Assembly (NCBI RefSeq): GCF_964204865.1
Contig: NC_135262.1
Span: 14,446,001-14,510,000, forward strand
Direction: 5' to 3'
DNA from: Styela clava
Taxonomy: Eukaryota > Chordata > Ascidiacea > Stolidobranchia > Styelidae
DNA: 64,000 nucleotides
Shown here in pieces: positions 49,461 through 58,950 of the stretch. Every line of letters starts with the position of its first letter. Within the stretch, counting starts at the first letter, position 1. The position numbers were made by a program, and so were the translations under genes. The notes under the pieces are model-generated. The model saw only the letters and a list, made by a program, of their open reading frames with translations, searched no databases and was not told the DNA's origin.

Positions 49461-49743
49461 GTTAGCCTTTTGGGGTAGCACTCCCGGTCACATGAATAAG
49501 TCATGCATGAGTGATTTTTTCATATTTTACGTTATTTATCAATATTTTTTTTTTTCCAAATTGGTCCTACAAACTTGAAATTCACCTCAAATGTGTAGAG
49601 GTCCACAACTAACAACAAAATGCAAATTTTATTCATGAGACTACGATTTCTTCCAAAGAATATCAACTATTCACTACGTGTGTATTTTGTACGTTTCTCT
49701 TCACAAAAATAGATTAATCACAACTTGCGTATTTTGAATGTAT

Positions 49744-52700
49744 TTAGGGTGAAACGGGGACTGGGACGAAACTCAAAGCTATTCGAATACCATTATGGTA
49801 GCTATAATACGTCGGCAATGATTCTACAGTTACTTTACATGTTTTTATTTTTATGTACACGTGATCCAAAAGAGTACACCCGTCTGTGGTGTAAGAGTGA
49901 ACAACCTGAGTAAAGCCAGCAATGCTGAACATCTGCTCGATACATTTATTGTCAGCCAACAGATCTTCATTGAAATCGCCCATTATGAGACAGTCCATAT
50001 CCAGATTTGCAAGTTCTTTTAACAAAATCTTTAACGCATTGCTAAATTTTGACAAAGGATAAGATGGCGGCCTGTAAATACTCACTAATACGGTATCTTT
50101 TTCGACGAGCAGAAGGCATAAAAATTCCAGGTTTAGAACTTCAATGTCCATCACCCTCACTTTCAATTCGCTTCGAAGCAAAAATCCAACTCCCCCTTGC
50201 TTTTTTGTTTTAAATTGTCCGAAAAAATCATCGTTTTTATCATAGCATTCACTTCTGTTTCGAATTACGATATTAAAAACAGAAGATTGAAGTGAGCAGA
50301 TTCCGTGCGTTTCAGTCAAGCAAATAACGTTGCATTCTGTAAACCGGGAATCACTCATCAAGTCTTCCCAATGTGCACGTAATCCTTGAATATTTATCAA
50401 ACATATTTTCAATATAATATCGATATTATCAAATATTTTGCATTTTTCAGGTAAAAATCGAGACATTTTTGACATGGCACTTTCAATTCCTTCGTCGCAA
50501 TATATAGCGCTTTCCCTGAAATTTTCTATGATGAGATTCTGAACACATCTCACCCTACTGAGCGCGACATACATTTGACCAGCTCTAAAGGCTTTTTTGA
50601 AGTCAACGAGAGCTGCGTCCACTGTAACACCTTGCATTTTATGAATAGTGCATCCCCACGACAGTTTAAGGGGAAACTGTTTGTAACTGCCGCGGCCTGA
50701 AAATGAATCTTCGACTTTTGTGATAGGAACGCCGTCCTCATATCTGCATTTTGATCTCATTCTCAATGCGGCGCCAACACGATGGTCGTCAAATCGGACA
50801 TGGATGACATCTACTTCAATTGTACCTTCTGCGCGGTGAATGCTCACAATGGTACCAATTACACCGTTAACAAGTCCATCGGTTGCATCAATGTTGCGTA
50901 GCAACATCACCCTAGCCTCAACAGAAAATTTCAAAGTCTTTTGCAATTGACCCATTGGTATATATGTCCGACAACTGGATGAGCGATTTTCTGACGTGGG
51001 AGTTAAAACATCAGCAGCTATTTCTACTATTTCCTTATCAAGAGAAATAAGACGTTTCAAGTTGAATTCATTCACTTGAGCGTTTGTTGGGTAAATGTGG
51101 ATGATATCTGATTTTGTTTCACCAGTTTCACGCTGAGAGAGCATCGAAATATCACATGCGTTCATTATCTCGCCTTTTTTCTTTGTGCTTATACGATTAA
51201 GCATTTCTGCAAATTTTTTATCGCCCTTTTGCCTCATAATTTCGTTAAGCTCTACTAGCTTAAAATAACCATTCCATAGATCGCCCAACGGATTTGGCTT
51301 GAACAACGGGGATGCTTTAACCGGAGGAAGTTGATAGAAATCCCCTACTGCAATTATGCTTACTTTGCCAAATGGAAACTCATCGCTTGCGCTTTTTATT
51401 TGGCGTAATCTTCCGTGAATATATGATAATAATTTGTAATCGACCATTGATATCTCATCAATGATCAATAATTCCAAATTTTCATACCTGCATTTCAAGG
51501 TGTTGAGTTTTTCTTCTGCAAGTGGTCTGTATGGAATTGTCGCTTGTACTGGGATGCTAAATGTACTGTGTATTGTTGTGGCTTTGATATTGTATGCTGC
51601 AACGCCAGTGGAAGCGGTCAGTAATACTCGGATTTGAGAAATGTCTTCTGCTCTGTTGGCGAGCACCTTGGATGTCTCGTAATAAATTGCTTTCACTAAA
51701 TGTGATTTCCCGGTTCCAGCTCCGCCAGATATAAAAAGATGAAATGGATCTGGATTTTTTCCATTTGCTTTTTTTACACACCATTGTCGAATCGCGTAAA
51801 AAACCTCAGTTTGCATTTCGTTGAGAGATCTTAGAATTGGCAAGGCTTCGTCTTTACTAATAAAAACATTTTTTACGAATGTGATCTCGCTTGTCGTCTG
51901 ATGGAGATCAGGTATATCATCACATTCCTGCTCGTCTTCAACAGTGTGTATTACGTTGCTGTCTCTACCCTCGTCACGAGTACGCTGTTGGAGCTCTGTT
52001 ATTAGATCAGCCCACTCATCTTGTGAAAGCTGTTCATCAGCTAACATATTTCCGGCTTCCGAAAGTTCTTCGCGTATATTTTCAAACTTCCGCATATTTT
52101 CTGTCACGAGCTCTTTTACATTCATGCTTCGACCATGAACCGAGCACTTGCCAAATTTGTAAAATTCTGTATAATTTTTGTAATAAAGCGGCTTCAGATC
52201 TTCGTCGGTTCGGTGTGGGAAAAAAAGTTCCAATATACTTCGATAATATTTTTCACTATTTTTTTCTTTACGAAAACGGGGGTATCGAACTATTGCGGGT
52301 TGAGTTGTTTCTCTCTTTTGTACATGACCTAATTCTTTTTCCAGTTCCAGAGCTTTTTGATTTCCTTTCGCCTGTGTTTGTGACAATACGCGATATCTTG
52401 AAAAAAACTCACCATAGCATACTTCGTCTATTTCCTGTTGTCTTGGCCTTGCCCTATATTTTTCTATCATACTTGTCATCCACATATCAGACGGGTTGAG
52501 CTCGCCGCCACTTGCTTTCAACTTATTTTTTAGCACTGACAATGGCAAGCTTATTTTTACAGAATCACCCCCAGTTGGTAAAAACACTACGTTTCGTGAA
52601 CATCCTTTTAAAGGCATATTGCAAGCTCTGAATGCCGACTCCTGTGCACTCACTTCCCTGTTTCTCAAATACAACATCCCAATCTTTTTCATAACGTCCC

Positions 52701-55700
52701 TTGCAGAATGATGGCCTTGGTTCAAGCATTCGTTAACGCATCCTTCCATTAGAAAGCTCATTTCTCTCTCTCCCTTAGAAATATAGGATAGAATATAAAC
52801 TACACATGCATATGCATCCGTTACAAATTGCACATTCAAATTAGCGTTCCAGGCCCGCAGCAATGTAGGGTTATATGGATTAGTCCATATGCTACTACAT
52901 TCTCTTTGTAATATCACCGAAACCTTCTTTGTGATCATCCTGCACGACATTTCGATATCGTCCTGAGTTATGTTCAACTCTTCAAGCAGTTTCGCTAAAT
53001 TTGCATCCTCAGCACATTGCCATTTTTCATTGAAGATGAGTGACATTATTTTTTTTAATATATCCTTGGCCTTGACAATGGCCAAATCATCTGCAGCAAT
53101 ACCTTGGTCACACTGAGCTATAAACGTCCTGGAAGAAGGTGGCCTGGGAAAACCATATCTACACACAGTGCCTTTCTTCCGGCACGATTTGGTGTGGGAT
53201 TTACTATGCTGTTGTACACTATTAACTATGTCAAAGAGTTCTTTGTCTTCATGCTCTTGTGGAATCTGACAAGTTACGTGCCTATCTATATATGCTTCAA
53301 CCTCCGCGTTGCTGTTGACCCCGTATTTCGGGGAATCTTTCACCCACAAGAGGCAGTGAATGTGAGGGGATCCGCGTTGTTGGAACTCTACCCTAAAGAA
53401 ATAATCTTCCACTTCTCCAAGAGGTTTACATGAAGAAAGTATAATATTTCTCAAGAAACTCTGAAACCGATTTTGAAAAAGTCTGGCAGTCATCACACAG
53501 TTTTCGCGTAGAATTTGACATTTTTCCAACCAATCGATTTCTGATGACAAACGCTTATCACCCCTTTGACGAAGCAAACAGTCAAAAACTTCCGGCCATC
53601 TCATTTCCGCGGACGAAAAAGAGCAAAACCAAGTCGGCAATCCAAGCTGGCGGACCATTGCCAATAGGTCTTTCTGCGCGGCCTGCCAGAATGCTGGTGT
53701 CCCTCTGACAGGTCTTAAAAATTTGTATGCCTCATCTGATGTTAATAGTGACCGAATATATTTTCCATCTGTTATATCCTTAATAGTCATTTTTCGAATT
53801 GAAGAATCAGTTCCTTTGCGCAATGCAATTGAAATGTTTGATAAAATTTGATTGAGTTCACTCCTATACTGTGAGAAGAATATGTAATCTACGTTTTTCG
53901 AAAATCGATCATCAGCACTCATCAAACGACAATTAATATATCTCGATAAAGTAATTTGTTCGTCCCGAAATGCGCCAAAGGTCCCAAGGCCTGAGGGAAA
54001 GAGTGTTGGAAAAGCTTTGGCTTCATTTTTGTCATCCATCAATATTGAAATTGGGCGGTTCCCTTCAGCGGGAGCAATGCACAGAACGTCTTCGGAAATT
54101 TGGTCTAAAACTTCTTGAGCAATATCTACAGGTTGCAAGCAAGTGTCAAGAGTGGCATCTGATATAATAACATCTTCGGAAGGTGCCTCCAACAGTTCTT
54201 CATCTTCCTCCTCTTCACGTAGGTTTATGTCAGGATTCCAGATTTCGTTAAACGTTACATCAGTGTAAAAATCATTATTCTCTTTTAACCACATGATGGC
54301 GTCCCTTAGGTTACCTTTATCTGCAACTTGGTAATCATAGTAACCCTTGTATGAAAGTTTTCTTTTTAGTTTAATTGTCAACATTTGGTCATCCACTCTC
54401 ACCCGTGGTAGGACGGTAACCGTTTTTTGGACATTGGAAGGTACACATATCACTGGACCATGAATTCCGTATTGGCGAGTTTTGGGCAACTGACTTATTT
54501 TCATGAAAGGAATATGTAGCGAGATTAGATGGCGCTCAATTGAGTTTAGTCTCGCTAACTCGGGCGGAACTTCCTCTACAAGCATGTTGTTGTCCCACGC
54601 TTTGACAGGAACTTTACCACTCTTGAGTTTGCTGCTACAAGTATGACATATCCAAATATTTCTTGCGTTAACAAATCCACAGGGCTTCGTGCAAAAAGTG
54701 TTACATTTGTGCTTATATTTTGTACTGATGTTCCCGCATTTATACTTTTTTCTTTTGTATACGATAACGCTTTTACGGAAAAACGATCGAATGCATATGC
54801 AGCATACGCAATCTGGTCCACATTTTATCGACTTTCTGAATTTTTCAATAGAATTTTTAGCTGACATATCGCGTTTACTGCACCAGTATTTCTTTTGAGC
54901 TACGTTTCTGACACGTTGGTTATGTTTTGCATCAAATCTGTACATATTGGCACTCCTGGTTTTAACTTCCTGTCTGTGTAGTTCGTCAAGATCGTATTTC
55001 TTCACGCTTCTAGTTTTCATTCTCTCCCTGTGTTTTTCGTCATGTTTGTACTTCTTGACACTTCTGGCTTTCATTTGCTCCCTGTGTTTTTCGTCATGTT
55101 TGTACTTCTTGACACTTCTGGCTTTCATTTGCTCCCTGTGTTTTTCGTCAAGTTTGTATTGCTCAGCACTTCTGGTTTTTACTTGCTTCCTGTGTTTTCT
55201 GTCAAGTTTGTACTGCTCAGCACTTCTGGTTTTTACTTGCTTCCTGTGTTTTTCGTCAAGTTTGTACTGCTTCACGCTTCTAGTTTTCATTCTCTCCCTG
55301 TGTTTTTCGTCATGTTTGTATTTCTTGACACTTCTGGCTTTCATTTGCTCCCTGTGTTTTTCGTCATGTTTGTACTGCTTCACGCTTCTAGTTTTCATTC
55401 TCTCCCTGTGTTTTTCGTCATGTTTGTATTTCCTGACACTTCTGGCTTTCATTTGCTTCCTGTGTTTTTCGTCAAGTTTGTATTGCTCAGCACTTCTGGT
55501 TTTTACTTGCTTCCTGTGTTTTTCGTCAAGTTTGTACTGCTCAGCACTTCTGGTTTTTACTTGCTTCCTGTGTTTTTCGTCAAGTTTGTACTGCTTCACG
55601 CTTCTAGTTTTCATTCTTTCCCTGTTTTTTTCGTCATGTTTGTATTTCTTGACACTTCTGGCTTTCATTTGCTCCCTGTGTTTTTCGTCAAGTTTGTACT

Positions 55701-55992
55701 GCTTCACGCTTCTAGTTTTCATTCTCTCCCTGTGTTTTTCATCATGTTTGTATTTCTTGACACTTCTGGCTTTCATTTGCTCCCTGTGTTTTTCGTCAAG
55801 TTTGTACTGCTTCACGCTTCTAGTTTTCATTCTCTCCCTGTGTTTTTCGTCATGTTTGTATTTCTTGACACTTCTGGCTTTCATTTGCTCCCTGTGTTTT
55901 TCGTCAAGTTTGTACTGCTTCACGCTTCTAGTTTTCATTCTCTCCCTGTGTTTTTCGTCATGTTTGTATTTCTTGACACTTCTGGCTTTCAT
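49744..55992 (-). CDS. Helentron Rep/PIF1-helicase/endonuclease polyprotein, 2,082 aa open frame
   Basis: In order: about twenty 18-residue basic repeats (1-360, unit like MKARSVKKYKHDEKHRER); a Cys-rich region (about 390-460, CGPDCVCCICIR, CNTFCTKPCGF, ICHTCSSKL); HUH Rep nuclease with SPHIHCLLW near 875; and tyrosines YILSYISK near 1,066. Then come the PIF1-type superfamily 1 helicase with Walker A GGAGTGKS (about 1,424), Walker B LLIIDEIS (about 1,512) and VGDFYQLPPV, and at 1,865-2,080 an AP-endonuclease-like domain (INIQGL, LTETHG, SIYRPP, MGDFNED). Rep nicks and rejoins strands, helicase unwinds, for rolling-circle-type transposition. The domain order is that of Helentrons. The annotated ATG lies inside the repeat array; the frame runs open further upstream to about 56,190, where a 5-base duplication separates it from the OTU ORF. 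The last endonuclease motif reads YSYHNG instead of a usual SDH. Confidence 0.93.
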   Translation of the reverse strand: MKARSVKKYKHDEKHRERMKTRSVKQYKLDEKHREQMKARSVKKYKHDEKHRERMKTRSVKQYKLDEKHREQMKARSVKKYKHDEKHRERMKTRSVKQYKLDEKHREQMKARSVKKYKHDEKNRERMKTRSVKQYKLDEKHRKQVKTRSAEQYKLDEKHRKQVKTRSAEQYKLDEKHRKQMKARSVRKYKHDEKHRERMKTRSVKQYKHDEKHREQMKARSVKKYKHDEKHRERMKTRSVKQYKLDEKHRKQVKTRSAEQYKLDRKHRKQVKTRSAEQYKLDEKHREQMKARSVKKYKHDEKHREQMKARSVKKYKHDEKHRERMKTRSVKKYDLDELHRQEVKTRSANMYRFDAKHNQRVRNVAQKKYWCSKRDMSAKNSIEKFRKSIKCGPDCVCCICIRSFFRKSVIVYKRKKYKCGNISTKYKHKCNTFCTKPCGFVNARNIWICHTCSSKLKSGKVPVKAWDNNMLVEEVPPELARLNSIERHLISLHIPFMKISQLPKTRQYGIHGPVICVPSNVQKTVTVLPRVRVDDQMLTIKLKRKLSYKGYYDYQVADKGNLRDAIMWLKENNDFYTDVTFNEIWNPDINLREEEEDEELLEAPSEDVIISDATLDTCLQPVDIAQEVLDQISEDVLCIAPAEGNRPISILMDDKNEAKAFPTLFPSGLGTFGAFRDEQITLSRYINCRLMSADDRFSKNVDYIFFSQYRSELNQILSNISIALRKGTDSSIRKMTIKDITDGKYIRSLLTSDEAYKFLRPVRGTPAFWQAAQKDLLAMVRQLGLPTWFCSFSSAEMRWPEVFDCLLRQRGDKRLSSEIDWLEKCQILRENCVMTARLFQNRFQSFLRNIILSSCKPLGEVEDYFFRVEFQQRGSPHIHCLLWVKDSPKYGVNSNAEVEAYIDRHVTCQIPQEHEDKELFDIVNSVQQHSKSHTKSCRKKGTVCRYGFPRPPSSRTFIAQCDQGIAADDLAIVKAKDILKKIMSLIFNEKWQCAEDANLAKLLEELNITQDDIEMSCRMITKKVSVILQRECSSIWTNPYNPTLLRAWNANLNVQFVTDAYACVVYILSYISKGEREMSFLMEGCVNECLNQGHHSARDVMKKIGMLYLRNREVSAQESAFRACNMPLKGCSRNVVFLPTGGDSVKISLPLSVLKNKLKASGGELNPSDMWMTSMIEKYRARPRQQEIDEVCYGEFFSRYRVLSQTQAKGNQKALELEKELGHVQKRETTQPAIVRYPRFRKEKNSEKYYRSILELFFPHRTDEDLKPLYYKNYTEFYKFGKCSVHGRSMNVKELVTENMRKFENIREELSEAGNMLADEQLSQDEWADLITELQQRTRDEGRDSNVIHTVEDEQECDDIPDLHQTTSEITFVKNVFISKDEALPILRSLNEMQTEVFYAIRQWCVKKANGKNPDPFHLFISGGAGTGKSHLVKAIYYETSKVLANRAEDISQIRVLLTASTGVAAYNIKATTIHSTFSIPVQATIPYRPLAEEKLNTLKCRYENLELLIIDEISMVDYKLLSYIHGRLRQIKSASDEFPFGKVSIIAVGDFYQLPPVKASPLFKPNPLGDLWNGYFKLVELNEIMRQKGDKKFAEMLNRISTKKKGEIMNACDISMLSQRETGETKSDIIHIYPTNAQVNEFNLKRLISLDKEIVEIAADVLTPTSENRSSSCRTYIPMGQLQKTLKFSVEARVMLLRNIDATDGLVNGVIGTIVSIHRAEGTIEVDVIHVRFDDHRVGAALRMRSKCRYEDGVPITKVEDSFSGRGSYKQFPLKLSWGCTIHKMQGVTVDAALVDFKKAFRAGQMYVALSRVRCVQNLIIENFRESAIYCDEGIESAMSKMSRFLPEKCKIFDNIDIILKICLINIQGLRAHWEDLMSDSRFTECNVICLTETHGICSLQSSVFNIVIRNRSECYDKNDDFFGQFKTKKQGGVGFLLRSELKVRVMDIEVLNLEFLCLLLVEKDTVLVSIYRPPSYPLSKFSNALKILLKELANLDMDCLIMGDFNEDLLADNKCIEQMFSIAGFTQVVHSYTTDGCTLLDHVYIKIKTCKVTVESLPTYYSYHNGIRIALSFVPVPVSP

Positions 55993-56154
55993 TTGTTCCC
56001 TGTGTTTTTCGTCAAGTTTGTACTGCTCAGCACTTCTGGTTTTTACTTGCTTCCTGTATTTGTCATCGAGATGGTACTTCTGAATATTGCTAGCTATTAC
56101 CTTTTCTCTGTGTTGTACGTCAGTTTCGTATTTCTTTACGCTTCTTGTCTTTAA
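54913..56154 (-). repeat. Coding 54-bp (18-aa) tandem array in the Helentron polyprotein
   Basis: About 23 units of 54 bases. Two main types alternate (KARSVKKYKHDEKHRER and KTRSVKQYKLDEKHREQ), making 108-bp higher-order units; a third type (VKTRSAEQYKLDEKHRKQ) comes in pairs. Central units are nearly identical, and units at both edges are diverged. The opposite strand stays open over the array, producing spurious long Leu/Phe-rich frames. Confidence 0.95.
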
Positions 56155-57695
56155 TGCTTCTCTGTGGCTTTCATTATATTTATATTTTGCTGAGCTGAGC
56201 TCAAATTTGATTTTTTGTTGTAGTTTTGATCGGTTTTATACCTTCGCCTGCTACTTCTTTTCACATTCTCTCGATATTCTTCACATAATTCATAGCGCAT
56301 ATCGGCTTCACTCATACTTGATGTTGTTTGCTTTTCTATGTGTCCCACCTCATACCATTCGGTATTTCTCGTAACTTCGTGCTGAGTAACCATGGCCGCA
56401 TCCCCCTCATCATCGCCATTCTGCCAACTCTTGACGTCCGTAACAATTTCATAATGATTTCCACCTTTGTTATTTAAATATATCGATCCCCTTGAATGCG
56501 TAACGTAATTGCGATTCAGTAACGCTCTGGAATACTTCAGCCACGTGTTTTCAAAATACGTGTATATGTCTAATGCCAGTAAGTCACAAGCAGAAAATAT
56601 TTCCACTTCTGTTGCCCACGTGCCGTCATCAAACATCTTGGACTGTTTGATATAATTCTCAACCCCATCTTCCGCGTATTCATCGCGCAAAATATTTGAA
56701 AAGACGCATGGATTTTCTTCGATATTTTGCGCAATTGCTTGCCTAAGTTGTGCGTTATTGTGTTCAGTTCCGGACAGCTCATGAGATAACGCATTGAAAA
56801 AGCAATTTCCGTCTGCCTTGACTGAAACAACTTTTGCAGGTTTGTTCAGTCGTTCGTTGATTGGATTTTCATCTATTAACAATTCGATTTTCAATCCCAG
56901 TTTTTTACAAATGTCAAATCTTGTGGCATAGTTTAGTCTAGAAAAAAGCATCTCGTGTTGAGTACTCTTAACTTCTTGTACCACATCTGTGTCATTTCCA
57001 GCAACAACCTGGGTGATTTCGACGGCGACCATTTCAAACTGACAAGCAAAATCCTCCGAGGGCGAGATATTTCGGTGTAGTATTTGAAGGTGACAATGAA
57101 CGTCATCTAAACACCCAAATTCAAGCGTAATTGACGTGCCATTATAGCACACCATACCATCTCTATTACGAGAATGAGGATCAAAAACAAAGTACGTCGA
57201 TTCGTCCTTGATTATTCCCAATGTGTTGCTGTTCAGCGTAAAGAGAGCACATACGCTGCTACTAAACGTCTCTGCAAGAGCATCTGCAAGCGACATTATG
57301 CCAACCATATGTTCGGACGGTGCTTCTGACGAACCAACGGCACCAGTTAATGGGCTCTGGTACTTTATTTCGTACAGTACGTCGTTCAACTCATAAGTTG
57401 AGGGCAACTCTGTGACCATGAGATAGTTGTCAATATAACCCAAAAAGTCTTGGACCCCACGATATAGTTTGTCGCCTTCTACGAGAATTTCATCCAAATC
57501 ATTTGAACGCCATAAAGTTGCACGAGTATTGGCGTGCTTAATAAGCGCAATCAGGCAGTTTGCAATGCATTGTCGTCCACGGCTGGAGAAGTTAAATCTA
57601 GCATCAGACTGGCTGAATTCACCAGTAACCACCTTAAGAGCAAGGCGTTTACGCGCCATTTTCCAGTATCTTTTTCGTGGCATTTCTACGCACAA
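56151..57695 (-). CDS. Helentron OTU cysteine protease ORF, 514 aa
   Basis: The C-terminal half is an OTU domain: KADGNCFFNALS at about 293-304 (Asp295, Cys298) and GGNHYEIV with His414, the catalytic Cys-His pattern of ovarian-tumour deubiquitinases. The N-terminal half has GRQCIANCLIAL (Cys43) and STYFVFDPHSRNRDG (Asp172, His174), a Cys...Asp-x-His arrangement recalling another papain-like or tegument-type protease domain in some fish and invertebrate Helentrons. That second assignment is tentative. The C-terminus carries degenerate copies of the 18-residue repeat of the next ORF. It ends at a stop created by a tandem 5-base duplication (CTGAG CTGAG on the + strand, 56,190-56,199). Starts at residues 1, 5 or 14 are equally possible. 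Roles of OTU domains in these elements are unknown; cleavage of ubiquitin or of the polyprotein are possibilities. Confidence 0.85.
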   Translation of the reverse strand: MCVEMPRKRYWKMARKRLALKVVTGEFSQSDARFNFSSRGRQCIANCLIALIKHANTRATLWRSNDLDEILVEGDKLYRGVQDFLGYIDNYLMVTELPSTYELNDVLYEIKYQSPLTGAVGSSEAPSEHMVGIMSLADALAETFSSSVCALFTLNSNTLGIIKDESTYFVFDPHSRNRDGMVCYNGTSITLEFGCLDDVHCHLQILHRNISPSEDFACQFEMVAVEITQVVAGNDTDVVQEVKSTQHEMLFSRLNYATRFDICKKLGLKIELLIDENPINERLNKPAKVVSVKADGNCFFNALSHELSGTEHNNAQLRQAIAQNIEENPCVFSNILRDEYAEDGVENYIKQSKMFDDGTWATEVEIFSACDLLALDIYTYFENTWLKYSRALLNRNYVTHSRGSIYLNNKGGNHYEIVTDVKSWQNGDDEGDAAMVTQHEVTRNTEWYEVGHIEKQTTSSMSEADMRYELCEEYRENVKRSSRRRYKTDQNYNKKSNLSSAQQNINIMKATEKH

Positions 57696-57870
57696 TAATA
57701 GTTATACCGTATTAGTTAGCAACCAATTCCAGAAAGTGCTGTCAACAACGATTTCTGCAAAGGAATGAATTATTATCCTTTCGTCGATCGTCTTATCAAA
57801 GAGAGCGCTTATCGCGATGCGTTTTTTCCTCGCGTGTTTGCTTCTCTCGCTTACTGCGTCGTTAGCTTAA
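57696..57870. other. Upstream region of the Helentron genes
   Basis: These 175 bases between the OTU start codon and the hairpin array probably hold the promoter and 5' UTR for the - strand genes. No clear TATA box is seen. Confidence 0.4.
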
Positions 57871-57872
57871 TT

Positions 57873-58200
57873 AGGCTTCCCGCTGCTTGTCAGCAGGGAA
57901 CCTATTGTATTCCTGTGTTTTATTATTAGGCTTCCCGCTGCTTGTCAGCAGGGAACCTATTGTATTCCTGTGTTTTATTATTATTATTATTTATTAGGCT
58001 TCCTGCTGCTTGTCAGCAGGGAACCTATTGTATTCCTGTGTTTTATTATTATTATTTATTATTATCATTTATTATTATTATTTATTATTAGGCTTCCCGC
58101 TGCTTGTCAGCAGGGAACCTATTGTATTCCTGTGTTTTATTATTAGGCTTCCCGCTGCTTGTCAGCAGGGAACCTATTGTATTCCTGTGTTTTATTATTA
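57873..58200 (+). repeat. Five direct copies of the Helentron left-end hairpin unit
   Basis: AGGCTTCC(C/T)GCTGCTTGTC starts at about 57,873, 57,928, 57,996, 58,090 and 58,145. The units are about 55 bases and separated by varying TTATT runs, in the same orientation as the element's terminal copy at 48,540. Confidence 0.92.
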
Positions 58201-58950
58201 TTATTTATTTATTTATTTATTTTTATTATTTTTTTTTCAAATTGGTCCTACAAACTTGAAATTCACCTCAAATGTGCAGAAGTTCTCAGCTAGCAATAAA
58301 ATGCAAATTTTATGCATGACTGACCACGCTTTCACGCTCCAGTGAGCAAAACGCGTTTTCAGTTTTTTTGCGATTTCTCAAAATTGATACATGCTATTGG
58401 GTTGCAATTCATAACAATGATTAATGAACATGTTCCGGATACGATATGTCAAGGATACGCATGAGTGACCTCGGCGATACGCTCCAGTGAGCATCATAGG
58501 ATTTTACATTTTCATCTTCTTCTCCAGAACGACACTACTTAGAGACTTGAAATTTACATCACACGCAGATAATAAGTCCCCCATCATAAATTGCAAATTT
58601 TATGCATGACCGACCACGCTTTCACGCTCCAGTGAACAAAACGCGTTTTCAGTTCTTTTGCGATTTCTCAAAATTGATACATGCTATTGGGTTGAAATTC
58701 ATAACAATGATTAATGGACATGTTCCGGATACGACATATCAAGGATACGCATGAGTGACCTTGGCGATACGCTCCAGTGAGCAATATAGGATTTTACATT
58801 TTCATCTTCTTCTCGAGAACGACACTACTTCGAGACTTGAAATTTACATCACATGCAGATAATGAATCCCCCATCATAAACTGCAAATTTTATGCATGAC
58901 TGACCACGCTTTCACGCTCCAGTGAGCAAAACGCGTCTTCAGCTTTTTTT
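58201..58950. repeat. Alternating 145-bp tandem array, right side of the Helentron
   Basis: GCTCCAGTGA occurs at about 58,336, 58,480, 58,627, 58,771 and 58,917, with the same two alternating monomer types as in the left array and in the same orientation. Together with the hairpins before it and the 3' end after it, this side looks like a complete short non-autonomous Helentron derivative. Confidence 0.88.

Noticed and set aside
51891-52499. 202-aa + strand frame
   Set aside because: It lies antisense to the Rep/helicase region of the Helentron protein and shows no recognisable motif.
54947-56154. Two overlapping + strand open frames of 378 and 374 aa, Leu/Phe/Ser-rich and repetitive
   Set aside because: They are the complement of the 54-bp coding array of the Helentron polyprotein; a repeat whose length is a multiple of three keeps other frames open. 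No start context or homology supports them.
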